Source: Alphaproteobacteria bacterium
Lineage (GTDB): Bacteria > Pseudomonadota > Alphaproteobacteria > UBA6615
DNA: 64,000 nt
Direction: 5' to 3'
Assembly (NCBI GenBank): GCA_021774445.1
Contig: JAJFJA010000057.1
Span: 82,351 to 146,350 of the forward strand
Position 1 is the stretch's first letter; each line of letters opens with the position of its first letter. A program made the position numbers and the translations under genes. Shown here in pieces: positions 47,369 through 55,905 of the stretch. The notes beneath the pieces are model-generated. The model worked only from the letters and a program-made list of their open reading frames with translations. It had not been told where the DNA came from and searched no databases.

Positions 47369-47514
47369 ACTCGCCCGCGCGGCGGCACCGCCTTGGCGCC
47401 GGTGGGCCCGGTCTGCGGTGGGCGCCGGCGTTATCTCTGATTCAGTAAAACCGCAACGGAGCCCCAACCGAGCCGCAACGGAGCCATTGACTCCAAGTTG
47501 GTTTTTGCCCTTAA

Positions 47515-47530
47515 TGTAAACCGGTACACT
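47515..47530. promoter_or_regulatory. Possible LacI-family operator upstream of its own gene
   Basis: TGTAAACC-GGTACACT, a CG-centred imperfect palindrome (5 of 8 positions symmetric), fits the general LacI-family operator form. It lies 24 bases before the regulator's GTG. A second GTAAA/TTTAC pair spans 47516-47541. Confidence 0.4.
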
Positions 47531-47553
47531 AAATCGCTTTACAAGAGAGTCGG

Positions 47554-48579
47554 GTGAGCGTTCGTAAGCTTACGAGCATCAAGGACGTGGCGAAGGCGGC
47601 CGGGGTATCGGTGACCACGGTGTCCCGCTACTTGAACCGCACTCTCGACCTCCCGCTACCGACCCGCACGCGCATCGATGAGGCGATCAAGTCCCTGGAT
47701 TATCGTCCCAATCCGCACGCGCGCCGGCTCAGCCGGGGGCGGGCCGAGACCATTGGCCTTGTCGTGCCCGACATCTCCAATCCGTTCTTTGCCACGCTTG
47801 TCGCCGCGGTGGAAGAGGAAGCGGACCGAAGATCCCTTGCGGTCTCGCTTCACGCGACCCTCAACCGACCGGGCCGCGAGATCACCTATCTGCAACTGAT
47901 CGAGCACAACCATGTGGACGGCCTGATCTTCGCGACCAACCACCATGACGATGGGCTGCTGGCACCGCTCATCAACCGCACGGGTAAGGTCGTTGTCGTC
48001 GATGAGGATGTGCCGGGGGCGCTGGTGCCGAAGATTCTTTGCGACAATGAAAACGGCGGTTATCTCGTCGGCCAGCACCTTGCCGCCAACGCGCACCGGC
48101 GGGTTCTGTTCGTTGGCGGTTCGCCGGAGATGTTGAGCGCTCACCGGCGCCGCCAAGGTCTGTCCCGGGCGCTGAACGAACGCTTCGGCGATGACGCCGA
48201 ACTGACCGCCTACGCGGGCGACTATACGGTCGACTATGGCCGTGAAGCCGCTCGGCGCTTCTTGCGGGAGGACCGCCCCGGCTCCGCTATCTTCGCCAGC
48301 TCGGATGAAATTGCCATCGGTCTGATCGAGGTTTTTAAGGAAACGGCCGTCTCGGTTCCCGAGGATGTGTCTGTCGTTGGCTTCGACGACGTCAGCCCGC
48401 TGCATCTCTTTGCCCCGCCGATCACGACGGTCCGGCAACCGGTACGTGAAATCGGCAAGCGGGCCCTAGAGGTTCTTTTGGAAACCAACTGGCAGGATCC
48501 CGGATCTTTCGCATCCGAGGAATTGCTGCCTGTCGAAATCGTGGTGCGGAACTCCGTTGCACCGCCCGCGAAGCCATGA
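47554..48579 (+). CDS. LacI-family transcriptional regulator
   Basis: 341 aa from GTG 47554. HTH TSIKDVAKAAGVSVTTVSRYLNR, hinge YRPNPHARRLSRGRAETIGLV, then a sugar-binding domain with VGFDDVSPLHLFAPPITTVRQP. It lies 35 bp upstream of, and in line with, the CUT2 transporter and catabolic genes. It most likely represses them until a sugar-like inducer binds. Confidence 0.94.
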   Translation: MSVRKLTSIKDVAKAAGVSVTTVSRYLNRTLDLPLPTRTRIDEAIKSLDYRPNPHARRLSRGRAETIGLVVPDISNPFFATLVAAVEEEADRRSLAVSLHATLNRPGREITYLQLIEHNHVDGLIFATNHHDDGLLAPLINRTGKVVVVDEDVPGALVPKILCDNENGGYLVGQHLAANAHRRVLFVGGSPEMLSAHRRRQGLSRALNERFGDDAELTAYAGDYTVDYGREAARRFLREDRPGSAIFASSDEIAIGLIEVFKETAVSVPEDVSVVGFDDVSPLHLFAPPITTVRQPVREIGKRALEVLLETNWQDPGSFASEELLPVEIVVRNSVAPPAKP

Positions 48580-48614
48580 GCAAGCAACGGTAAACGAAAG
48601 AGGAAGAAAATATC

Positions 48615-49571
48615 ATGACTGGGAGAATTACACGACGTGCCTCACTTGCAGCGTTCGGCGCTGCCGCCGCGCTTGGTTTCGCGGCGACGGTCACGGCGCA
48701 GGCTCAGGACACCAAGACCTTTGCGTTGGTCCAGATCAACCAGCAAGCGCTCTTCTTCAACCAGATGAACGAAGGGGCCCAGCAGGCCGCTGATGCTGCT
48801 GGGATCGATCTGGTTATCTTCAATGCCAACAATGACCCGGCTGAGCAGAACAACGCCATCGAGACCTACATCCAGCAAGGTGTCGGTGGACTGGCCGTGG
48901 TTGCCATCGACGTCAATGGCATTATGCCGGCGGTCCAGCAGGCCGAAGCGGCAGGTATCCCCGTGGTCGCCATTGACGCTATCCTGCCGGAAGGGCCGCA
49001 GAAGGCGCAGATCGGTGTCGACAATGCCAAGGCCGGCGCCGATATGGGAGCCTTCTTCCTCGACTACATCGAGAAAAACATGGATGGAAAGGCCAAAATC
49101 GGCATCGTCGGTGCGCTCAACTCGTTCATTCAAAACGTTCGCCAGGAGGGCTTTGAGAGCAAGATCAAAGACGCTGGCGGCGTCACCGTGGCCGGTGTAG
49201 TCGACGGGCGAAATATTCAGGATGTCGCGCTGTCCGCCGCGGAGAACCTGATCACCGCGAACCCGGATTTGACGGCGATCTACGCGACCGGCGAGCCGGC
49301 ATTGGTTGGTGCGATCGCGGCGGTCGAAAGCCAGGGCCGGCAAGACAGTATCAAAATCTTTGGTTGGGACCTCACGGCGCAAGCCATCAAAGGGATCGAC
49401 GAAGGTTTTGTCGCGGCGGTGGTTCAGCAGGACCCTGCGGCCATGGGGGCGGCGGCCGTCCAGAGCCTGAAGGCGATCAACGAGGGCGGCAGCGTTGCGG
49501 CGGTGGTCTCGGTGCCGATCACCATCGTCACCGGCGCCAATGTCGACCCCTATCGTTCTGTCTTCCAGTAA
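48615..49571 (+). CDS. CUT2-type ABC transporter substrate-binding protein
   Basis: 318 aa RbsB-type binder. Signal peptide ITRRASLAAFGAAAALGF with a twin-Arg-like start and cleavage near AQAQ. Mature motifs: NQMNEGAQQAADAAGIDLVIF, VVAIDVNGIMPAVQQAEAAGIPVVAID and YATGEPALVGAIAAV. Stop and next start are separated by 2 bp, so no stem-loop follows, unlike the other SBP genes in the window. Confidence 0.93.
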   Translation: MTGRITRRASLAAFGAAAALGFAATVTAQAQDTKTFALVQINQQALFFNQMNEGAQQAADAAGIDLVIFNANNDPAEQNNAIETYIQQGVGGLAVVAIDVNGIMPAVQQAEAAGIPVVAIDAILPEGPQKAQIGVDNAKAGADMGAFFLDYIEKNMDGKAKIGIVGALNSFIQNVRQEGFESKIKDAGGVTVAGVVDGRNIQDVALSAAENLITANPDLTAIYATGEPALVGAIAAVESQGRQDSIKIFGWDLTAQAIKGIDEGFVAAVVQQDPAAMGAAAVQSLKAINEGGSVAAVVSVPITIVTGANVDPYRSVFQ

Positions 49572-49573
49572 CG

Positions 49574-50395
49574 ATGGCGGCAGACCATAGACCGGTTGCC
49601 GGGGCTGGGGGGACATTGTCCTCCCAGCCTCCCAACGGTCATTCCGATCAAGCCCCCAGCAAGACACCGCGTGTGCGGCTAACCGGCATCCGCAAGGCCT
49701 TCGGGTCGGTGGAGGCGCTGCGGGGGGTCGACCTGGATCTCCACGCCGGCGAGTGTCTTGGCCTGATCGGGGACAATGCCGCCGGCAAGTCGACACTGAC
49801 CAAGATCCTTTCCGGGACCTATATCCCCGACGGCGGCACGATCATGATCGACGGCGAGGCGGTACGCCTCAGCGGGCCCGCGGAGGCGCGTCACCGGCAC
49901 ATCGAAATGGTGTTTCAGGACCTGAGCCTGTGTGATCACATCGATGTCGTTGGCAACCTGTTCCTTGGGCGAGAACGGACTGTCGGCCCCTTTCTCGATC
50001 GCAAGACAATGCTCACCGAGGCGCGTAAGATGCTCGACGCCTTGGAAATTCGCATTCCAAAACTCACGGCCAAGGTGGTGCAACTGTCCGGTGGCCAGCG
50101 CCAGGCGATTGCCATCGCCCGGGCCGCCTCCTTCAACCCGAAGGTCCTGATCATGGACGAGCCGACCTCGGCTCTCGCGGTGGCCGAGGTCGAAGCCGTG
50201 TTGGAGTTGATCAACCGGGTAAAGGCAAAGGGCGTGTCGGTCATTCTCATCACTCACCGCCTCCAGGATCTCTTTCGTGTCTGTGACCGCATCGCCGTGA
50301 TGTATGAAGGCACGAAGGTGGCCGAGCGGGAAATCGGCAAGACCGACCTTGAGGATCTCGTAGGATTGATCGTCGGCCAAGGGGCCATGTCATGA
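49574..50395 (+). CDS. CUT2-type ABC transporter ATPase, single-domain
   Basis: 273 aa from ATG 49574. Walker A is GDNAAGKST, with Ala in place of the usual Gly in the second variable position. Q-loop MVFQDLSLCDHI, signature LSGGQRQAIAIARA, Walker B VLIMDEPTSALA and switch His THRLQD are normal. A roughly 30-residue low-complexity N-terminus precedes the domain. The stop overlaps the permease by 4 bp. Confidence 0.93.
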   Translation: MAADHRPVAGAGGTLSSQPPNGHSDQAPSKTPRVRLTGIRKAFGSVEALRGVDLDLHAGECLGLIGDNAAGKSTLTKILSGTYIPDGGTIMIDGEAVRLSGPAEARHRHIEMVFQDLSLCDHIDVVGNLFLGRERTVGPFLDRKTMLTEARKMLDALEIRIPKLTAKVVQLSGGQRQAIAIARAASFNPKVLIMDEPTSALAVAEVEAVLELINRVKAKGVSVILITHRLQDLFRVCDRIAVMYEGTKVAEREIGKTDLEDLVGLIVGQGAMS

Positions 50396-51396
50396 CCGCG
50401 TATACCGAGCGCCGCCAGGGCTCCGCCGTGGCCGATTTCTTCCTTGAGCACGCTCAGGTCCTGTCGATCGCGGCCTTCCTCACGATGTGCGTTTTCGTGT
50501 TTTCGATTGGCACCGGCAATTTCTTGACCTTTGGAAATATCCTCAATGTTTTACGCCAGGCCGCGCCCTTGCTGGTGGTGGCCGTGGCGATGACGTTCGT
50601 GATCACGACCGGCGGCATTGATCTCTCGGTCGGATCTCTTGTCGCCTTGGTCAATGCCGTCGCCGCGATCGCTCTCGCCGCCGGTTTGCCTTGGCCTTTG
50701 GTGGTTGTCGGTATGTTGGCGTTCGGGGCGCTGATCGGGCTGTTGCAAGGCTGGTTTGTCGCCTATCAGGATATTCCGGCCTTTATTGTCACCCTTGCCG
50801 GCCTGTCGATCCTGCGCGGTATCGCCCTGTTTCTAACCCAGGGATACTCCATTCCGATCGGCGACGAACCGGGTTTTTTCTTTATCGGTCGCGGCACGCT
50901 TTTCGGCATTCCAATGCCGGCGATCATCGCCGTGGGCATTGCAATCCTCGGTTATGTTATTCTGGCGTCGACCAAATACGGCCGCCAGGTTGTCGCCGTC
51001 GGCTCCAATGCGGAGGCGGCCCGTCGCGTCGGCATGCCGGCCAAGTGGACCATTGCCTCGGTCTATATGGTCGCCGGCGTCGCCTCGGCGGTTGCCGGCA
51101 TCTTGCTGGCTGCCCGGCTCGGCTCAGGTTCGTCGAATGCCGCCGTCGGCTTTGAGCTGCAGGTAATTGCCGCGGTGGTGCTGGGCGGCACCTCGCTGAT
51201 GGGCGGGCGTGGCACAATCCTCGGCACGGTTCTTGGCACCCTGACGATCGCCGTCATTGGCAACGGGCTTATTCTGATGCGCATCTCGCCGTTTTTCACC
51301 CAGATCGTCACCGGCGCGATCATCCTGATCGCCATCTGGCTTAATACCCGGATTTTCAACACGAACTTCCGCATCAAGCGGCGCCGGGCGGAGTAG
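50392..51396 (+). CDS. CUT2-type ABC transporter permease
   Basis: 334 aa, RbsC family. Hydrophobic throughout, with FVITTGGIDLSVGSLVALVNA, VAVGSNAEAARRVGMPAKW and LGGTSLMGGRGTILGTVLGTL. Completes the importer of the LacI-controlled cassette. The phosphotriesterase gene begins 7 bp downstream. Confidence 0.94.
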   Translation: MTAYTERRQGSAVADFFLEHAQVLSIAAFLTMCVFVFSIGTGNFLTFGNILNVLRQAAPLLVVAVAMTFVITTGGIDLSVGSLVALVNAVAAIALAAGLPWPLVVVGMLAFGALIGLLQGWFVAYQDIPAFIVTLAGLSILRGIALFLTQGYSIPIGDEPGFFFIGRGTLFGIPMPAIIAVGIAILGYVILASTKYGRQVVAVGSNAEAARRVGMPAKWTIASVYMVAGVASAVAGILLAARLGSGSSNAAVGFELQVIAAVVLGGTSLMGGRGTILGTVLGTLTIAVIGNGLILMRISPFFTQIVTGAIILIAIWLNTRIFNTNFRIKRRRAE

Positions 51397-51403
51397 ACCG
51401 ACG

Positions 51404-52486
51404 GTGAGCGACAGGCAAGACCTTGGCGATCTCTCGGAAGGTCATCTGCGCTCCGGCAAGGTCATGACGGTGCGTGGCCCGATACCGGTGGAGGCGCTCG
51501 GCATCACGATGATGCACGAGCACATCCTCAACGACTGCCAGTGCTGGTGGCATGAACCTCGGCAGCCCGAGCGGGAGTATCTGGCAAGCGAGCCGGTACG
51601 TATTGAAATTCTTTCGGAGTTGCGCCAGGACCCTTTCGTCAATCTCCACAACATCGCCCTCAATGACGAACCGCTGGCGATTGACGAACTGAAGAAATTT
51701 GCCGCCGTCGGCGGTCGGACGGTTGTCGATCCGACCTGTCGCGGGATCGGACGTGACCCCCTGGCCTTGCAACGGATATCGACCGCCGCCGACCTCAACG
51801 TCATCATGGGTGGCGGATACTATCTTTCCTCCTCCCATCCGGCGGAGGTCGCCACGATGGACGCCGCCGAGATCGCCGATCAGATTGTCCGGGAGGCGAT
51901 CCGGGGGGTCGATGATACGGGCGTGCGGATCGGCCTGATTGGCGAGATTGGTGTGTCCTCCGATTTCACCGCCGAGGAGGAGAAGTCATTGCGCGGCGCG
52001 GCGCGGGCGCAGGTCCGCACCGGTCTGCCTTTGATGGTGCATTTGCCTGGGTGGTTCCGCCTCGCTCACCGGGTCCTGGACATTGTGGCGGCCGAAGGAG
52101 CCGACCTGCGACACACGGTGCTCTGCCACATGAATCCAAGCCATGCGGATTTCGACTATCAGAGCGAACTCGCCGAGCGCGGCGCCTTCATCGAATACGA
52201 CATGATCGGCATGGATTTCTTTTACGCCGACCAGCAGGTGCAGTGCCCCAGCGACGACGAGGCGGCACGCGCGATCGTGCGCCTGGTCGACGCTGGTTTT
52301 CTCGACCGCATCCTTCTTTCCCAGGATGTCTTTCTGAAGATGATGCTGACCCGCTACGGGGGCAACGGTTACGCATTCGTCGTCCGCCACTTCCTACCGC
52401 GCCTGCGCCGGCACGGTCTCGACGAGGCGGCGCTCGACGCGATGATGCAGGCCAATCCTCGTGCCGTTTTCCACGCCCGGGCCTGA
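51404..52486 (+). CDS. Phosphotriesterase-family metal-dependent hydrolase
   Basis: 360 aa from GTG 51404. Amidohydrolase-type barrel: His38 and His40 in MMHEHIL, GLIGEIG with Glu where classical phosphotriesterase has a carbamylated Lys, then VHLPG, LCHMNPSH and the catalytic Asp in ILLSQDV. The Glu variant puts it with the Php-type lactonase/unknown-function group rather than organophosphate hydrolases. A lactone or phospho-sugar lactone substrate is plausible from context. Confidence 0.88.
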   Translation: MSDRQDLGDLSEGHLRSGKVMTVRGPIPVEALGITMMHEHILNDCQCWWHEPRQPEREYLASEPVRIEILSELRQDPFVNLHNIALNDEPLAIDELKKFAAVGGRTVVDPTCRGIGRDPLALQRISTAADLNVIMGGGYYLSSSHPAEVATMDAAEIADQIVREAIRGVDDTGVRIGLIGEIGVSSDFTAEEEKSLRGAARAQVRTGLPLMVHLPGWFRLAHRVLDIVAAEGADLRHTVLCHMNPSHADFDYQSELAERGAFIEYDMIGMDFFYADQQVQCPSDDEAARAIVRLVDAGFLDRILLSQDVFLKMMLTRYGGNGYAFVVRHFLPRLRRHGLDEAALDAMMQANPRAVFHARA

Positions 52487-52545
52487 CGGACCGGGGCGTG
52501 CTCGCGACTATTGCGGCAACGCAGTCAAACCAAGGTGGTATCGCA

Positions 52546-53319
52546 ATGACAAAGAAAGTGCTCCTGGTCGGCGAGAGCTGGATTAGCGCCGCAACCCACT
52601 ACAAGGGCTTTGATCAGTTCGGCAGCGTCACCTTCCATCTTGGCGCCGAGCCCTTGGTCGAGGCCCTGAAGGGCAGCGAATTCGAACTGACCTATATGCC
52701 GGCGCACCAGGCTGTCGAGCAGTTTCCCTACGAGTTGGAGGGCCTCGATGGCTACGACGCGATCATGCTGTCGGATATCGGCGCGAACTCCTTTCTCCTG
52801 CCTCCCGAAGTATGGCTGCACTCGCGCACCGTCCCCAATCGGCTCAAGCTCATCAAGGCCTGGACCGAACAGGGTGGCGGGCTTCTGATGGTCGGCGGCT
52901 ATCTCTCTTTTCAGGGGATCGACGGCAAGGCGCGATGGCGCCGGACGGCGGTGGAGGACGCGCTGCCGGTGACCTGTCTGCCCTACGACGACCGAGTCGA
53001 GGTTCCTGAGGGCTTTGTTCCTGACGTCCTGCGACCCGATCACCCGGTGATGCAGGGCTTGCAAGGTGACTGGCCGTTACTCCTGGGGGTGAATGAAGTT
53101 GTCGTGCGCGCCCGCGCCGATGTCGAAGTCCTGGCCCGCCTTCCCGAAGATCAAGGCGGCCACCCGCTCTTGGTGCTGGGGACTTTTGGGGCCGGCCGAA
53201 CCGCGGCCTGGACGTCCGATATCGCGCCGCATTGGCTGTCGCCGGCGTTCTGCGCCTGGGACGGATATGGCCGTCTTTGGAAGAACCTGCTCGGCTGGCT
53301 GACCGCCGAGCGGCGCTGA
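52546..53319 (+). CDS. GATase1-like protein lacking a nucleophilic Cys
   Basis: 257 aa from ATG 52546. The flavodoxin-like fold of class I glutamine amidotransferases is visible: VLLVGESWISAATHYKG, YDAIMLSDIGANSFLLPP and QGGGLLMVGGYLSFQGIDGK. The elbow reads GGYLSFQG, without the Cys required for glutaminase chemistry, so it is not an amidotransferase. Ends GTFGAGRTAAWTSDIAPHW. Probably of the PF07090-type family of unknown function found beside sugar catabolism genes. Confidence 0.8.
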   Translation: MTKKVLLVGESWISAATHYKGFDQFGSVTFHLGAEPLVEALKGSEFELTYMPAHQAVEQFPYELEGLDGYDAIMLSDIGANSFLLPPEVWLHSRTVPNRLKLIKAWTEQGGGLLMVGGYLSFQGIDGKARWRRTAVEDALPVTCLPYDDRVEVPEGFVPDVLRPDHPVMQGLQGDWPLLLGVNEVVVRARADVEVLARLPEDQGGHPLLVLGTFGAGRTAAWTSDIAPHWLSPAFCAWDGYGRLWKNLLGWLTAERR

Positions 53320-53328
53320 CGGCGGTGC

Positions 53329-54228
53329 TCAGGCGGTGAGTAGAATATTGGCCAGCTCGGCGGTGGTTGGGAACGCGGAGAGCGTGCCGCGTCGTCCCAC
53401 CGTAATCGCGGCGGCGCGGCTGGCGTGCCGGATCGCACGCTGGTCGAGCGCCGTCCCGCGCAGGCGGCTGGAGGCGAGGGCGACGGCCATGAAGGTGTCG
53501 CCGGCGCCTGTCGTGTCGACCACCGGGCATTTCTCGCCGGCGATGGTGACAAGGTCGCCCGCGTTCGCAAACATCGCGCCCTCGGCCCCGCGCGTCAGGA
53601 CGACTTGCTTCAGGCCGGCCGCGAGGAGATGGCGCAGCGCCGGCTCGCCGCTGGCGCCGGTCAGCAGGCGGGCTTCCCCGGCGTTGACGAAGGCGATGTC
53701 GATCAACGGCCAGAGTTCGGCGAAATAGGGGCGGATCGGTGACGGGTTGAAGGCCGTGACCAGGCCCTTGGTCCGGGCGAACTCCAGGACGGTGCGTGTC
53801 GTGGCATCGGTCAGGTTGCCTTGCAGCACCGCGAGGTCGCCGGCCGCGGCCTCGCCAAGCACGCTGAGCGCCTCTGAGGGGGAGAGGCTTTGAGCTGACT
53901 CGGTGGTCGTGATGATGGCATTTTCGCCGTCGGGGGTCGTGAAGACGAGGGAATAGTCGCTTATGCCGTTGGCAAGAGAGCTAAGTTTGGGGTCCAGTGG
54001 CTCGCTTTCCAGCCGCCGCTGGATGCTGGTGCCGCGGGAGTCTTCGCCGATAGCGGCGATTAGGCAGGTGGGCAGGCCGCAACGCGCCATGACGATGGCC
54101 TGGTTAGCACCCTTGCCGCCGAGATCGCGCGATAATTGGCGGCCGAGGATGGACGCGCCACTTGTCGGCATTTCCGCGACGCCGATGGTTTCATCGATGG
54201 TGACGTTGCCGACGACGAAGGCGTGCAT
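53329..54228 (-). CDS. PfkB/ribokinase-family carbohydrate kinase
   Basis: 299 aa from ATG 54228. N-terminal VVGNVTIDETIG and DLGGKGANQAIVMARCG (first PfkB signature); C-terminal DTTGAGDTFMA with catalytic Asp244. It phosphorylates a sugar or nucleoside-like alcohol. Oddly it is on the opposite strand within the cassette: its stop is 9 bp from the GATase-like stop and its start only 26 bp from the divergent BtpA gene. Confidence 0.92.
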   Translation of the reverse strand: MHAFVVGNVTIDETIGVAEMPTSGASILGRQLSRDLGGKGANQAIVMARCGLPTCLIAAIGEDSRGTSIQRRLESEPLDPKLSSLANGISDYSLVFTTPDGENAIITTTESAQSLSPSEALSVLGEAAAGDLAVLQGNLTDATTRTVLEFARTKGLVTAFNPSPIRPYFAELWPLIDIAFVNAGEARLLTGASGEPALRHLLAAGLKQVVLTRGAEGAMFANAGDLVTIAGEKCPVVDTTGAGDTFMAVALASSRLRGTALDQRAIRHASRAAAITVGRRGTLSAFPTTAELANILLTA

Positions 54229-54254
54229 GTGTTGATTTCCAAGAGGGATGAATA

Positions 54255-55097
54255 ATGCAGGACATTTCCAATAGAGATGCAAGCGCAATACGGGAAATAT
54301 TCGGCACTGACAAGGTCGCCATAGGCGTTGTCCACTGCCCGGCTTTCCCCGGCGCGCCGCGCTACGATGGCCGGGGCGCGGACGCCATCTATGACGCCTG
54401 TCTGCGCGATGCGGAAGCCTATGCCGAGGGCGGATTGCACGGACTCATCATTGAGAACCACGGCGACATCCCGTTTTCGAAGCCGGCGGACATCGGACCG
54501 GAAACGACTGGTTTCATGTCGGTCGTTACCGACCGTATTGCGCGCACGCTTGGCATGCCACTCGGCATAAACGTCCTGGCCAACGCCCCGATCCCCGCGT
54601 TCGCTGTGGCGGCTGCCGGCGGCGCGAGCTTCATCCGTGTCAACCAGTGGGCCAACGCCTATGTTGCCAATGAGGGTTTCATCGAAGGTCGGGCCGGCGA
54701 GGCGATGCGCTTCCGCTCGTGCTTGCGGGCTGAGCACATCAAGGTCTTTGCCGACAGTCACGTCAAGCATGGCAGCCACTCTATTGTGGCCGACCGTTCG
54801 GTCCAGGAGCTGACGCGCGACCTTGCCTTTTTCGACGCCGATGCGGTGATTGCCACCGGGCAGCGCACCGGCGATAGCGCGACCATCGACGAGATTGAAG
54901 AGATCGGTGGCGCCACGCACCTGCCGCTGCTGGTCGGATCGGGCGTGACCGAGAGCAACGTGGCCGAAATTCTGGCACGCACCAACGGCGTGATCGTGGC
55001 CTCTTCCTTGAAGCAGGATGGCGTCTGGTGGAATCCGGTGGCGCCCGAACGGGTCCGTCAGTTTATGACGGCGGCGGCCCCAGGGCTGGTGGCCTGA
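54255..55097 (+). CDS. BtpA/SgcQ-family TIM-barrel protein
   Basis: 280 aa. Motifs of the BtpA family: VAIGVVHCPAFPGAPRY, DAEAYAEGGLHGLIIENHGDIPFSK, LGINVLANAP, RVNQWANAYVANEGFIEG and LLVGSGVTESNVAEIL. The last is a phosphate-binding-type loop. Cyanobacterial BtpA affects photosystem I stability, but bacterial relatives such as SgcQ sit in sugar operons and probably act on phosphorylated sugars. Its product is likely linked to the adjacent kinase. Confidence 0.88.
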   Translation: MQDISNRDASAIREIFGTDKVAIGVVHCPAFPGAPRYDGRGADAIYDACLRDAEAYAEGGLHGLIIENHGDIPFSKPADIGPETTGFMSVVTDRIARTLGMPLGINVLANAPIPAFAVAAAGGASFIRVNQWANAYVANEGFIEGRAGEAMRFRSCLRAEHIKVFADSHVKHGSHSIVADRSVQELTRDLAFFDADAVIATGQRTGDSATIDEIEEIGGATHLPLLVGSGVTESNVAEILARTNGVIVASSLKQDGVWWNPVAPERVRQFMTAAAPGLVA

Positions 55098-55099
55098 CC

Positions 55100-55765
55100 A
55101 TGGGCGACGAAACGCTTTCGCAGCAGATTCTGCGGCAGAACGCCGCGATCCTTGACGAGATGCTGGGCCATCGCTTCATCGAGGACATCAAGTCCGACGC
55201 CTTACCGGCGCCGATTTTCCACCGTTACCTGCAATATGAAGGCGCCTTCGTGGAGACCGCGATTGCGATATTTGGCTATGCCGTTGCCAAGGCCGAGACG
55301 ATTTCCGATCAGCGCTGGCTGATCTCCGTCTTGCAGGCCCTTGCCAACGAGCAGGTAAGTTATTTCGAGCAGACCTTCGCCGACCTCGGCATCGACCGGA
55401 CGACTTTCGACGCGACGCTCGAGGACGTCGTCGCTTTTCAAGAAGGCATGCTGGAGATCGCCCGGGAAGGTGGATTTCGCGATATTGTCGTGGCTATGTT
55501 CGCCGCCGAATGGATGTATTGGACCTGGTGCCGTCAGGCAGCAGAGTTTCCGATCAGCGATCCGTTCCTAAAGCGCTGGATTGAGCTGCACACCGACGCC
55601 GCTTTTGCCGCCCAGGCCTTGTGGCTGAAGTCCCGCTTGGACGAGCTGGGAACTGCCCTGTCGGCGCCGGAGCGGCAGCGGCTAAGTGAGACCTTTGCAG
55701 TCGTGACGCGGCTTGAGATCAATTTTCACCGGGCACCCTATGGGCCCACGCCTCTGGTGGGTTGA
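55100..55765 (+). CDS. TenA/thiaminase-II-like protein, TenA_E type
   Basis: 221 aa, all-helical. Compared with B. subtilis TenA, the Asp44 position is Glu47, the Tyr47 position is Ala and the catalytic Cys135 position is Glu137 (FAAEWMYW). That places it in the Cys-less TenA_E group, some of which hydrolyse amino-pyrimidine precursors of thiamin. In this operon it may act on a different C-N bond. It starts 2 bp after btpA. Confidence 0.82.
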   Translation: MGDETLSQQILRQNAAILDEMLGHRFIEDIKSDALPAPIFHRYLQYEGAFVETAIAIFGYAVAKAETISDQRWLISVLQALANEQVSYFEQTFADLGIDRTTFDATLEDVVAFQEGMLEIAREGGFRDIVVAMFAAEWMYWTWCRQAAEFPISDPFLKRWIELHTDAAFAAQALWLKSRLDELGTALSAPERQRLSETFAVVTRLEINFHRAPYGPTPLVG

Positions 55766-55905
55766 TATCTCGGCGACGAGTCACCGCCGCAGCGGGCCAC
55801 GACGCCGGACCGAAATGGGCGTCGCTGGGTTAGTGCTCCCAGCCGATGAATTTGCGTGCGAATACCGGCACCGCCGATTCATGGTACGGCAGTGTCCGTG
55901 GCGCT

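Noticed and set aside
51404..52486. Annotation as an organophosphate-degrading phosphotriesterase.
   Set aside because: The metal-bridging residue appears to be Glu in GLIGEIG instead of the carbamylated Lys, and the operon is a sugar-type catabolic cassette.
52546..53319. Annotation as an active glutamine amidotransferase.
   Set aside because: The nucleophile elbow lacks Cys (GGYLSFQG) and no synthetase partner adjoins.
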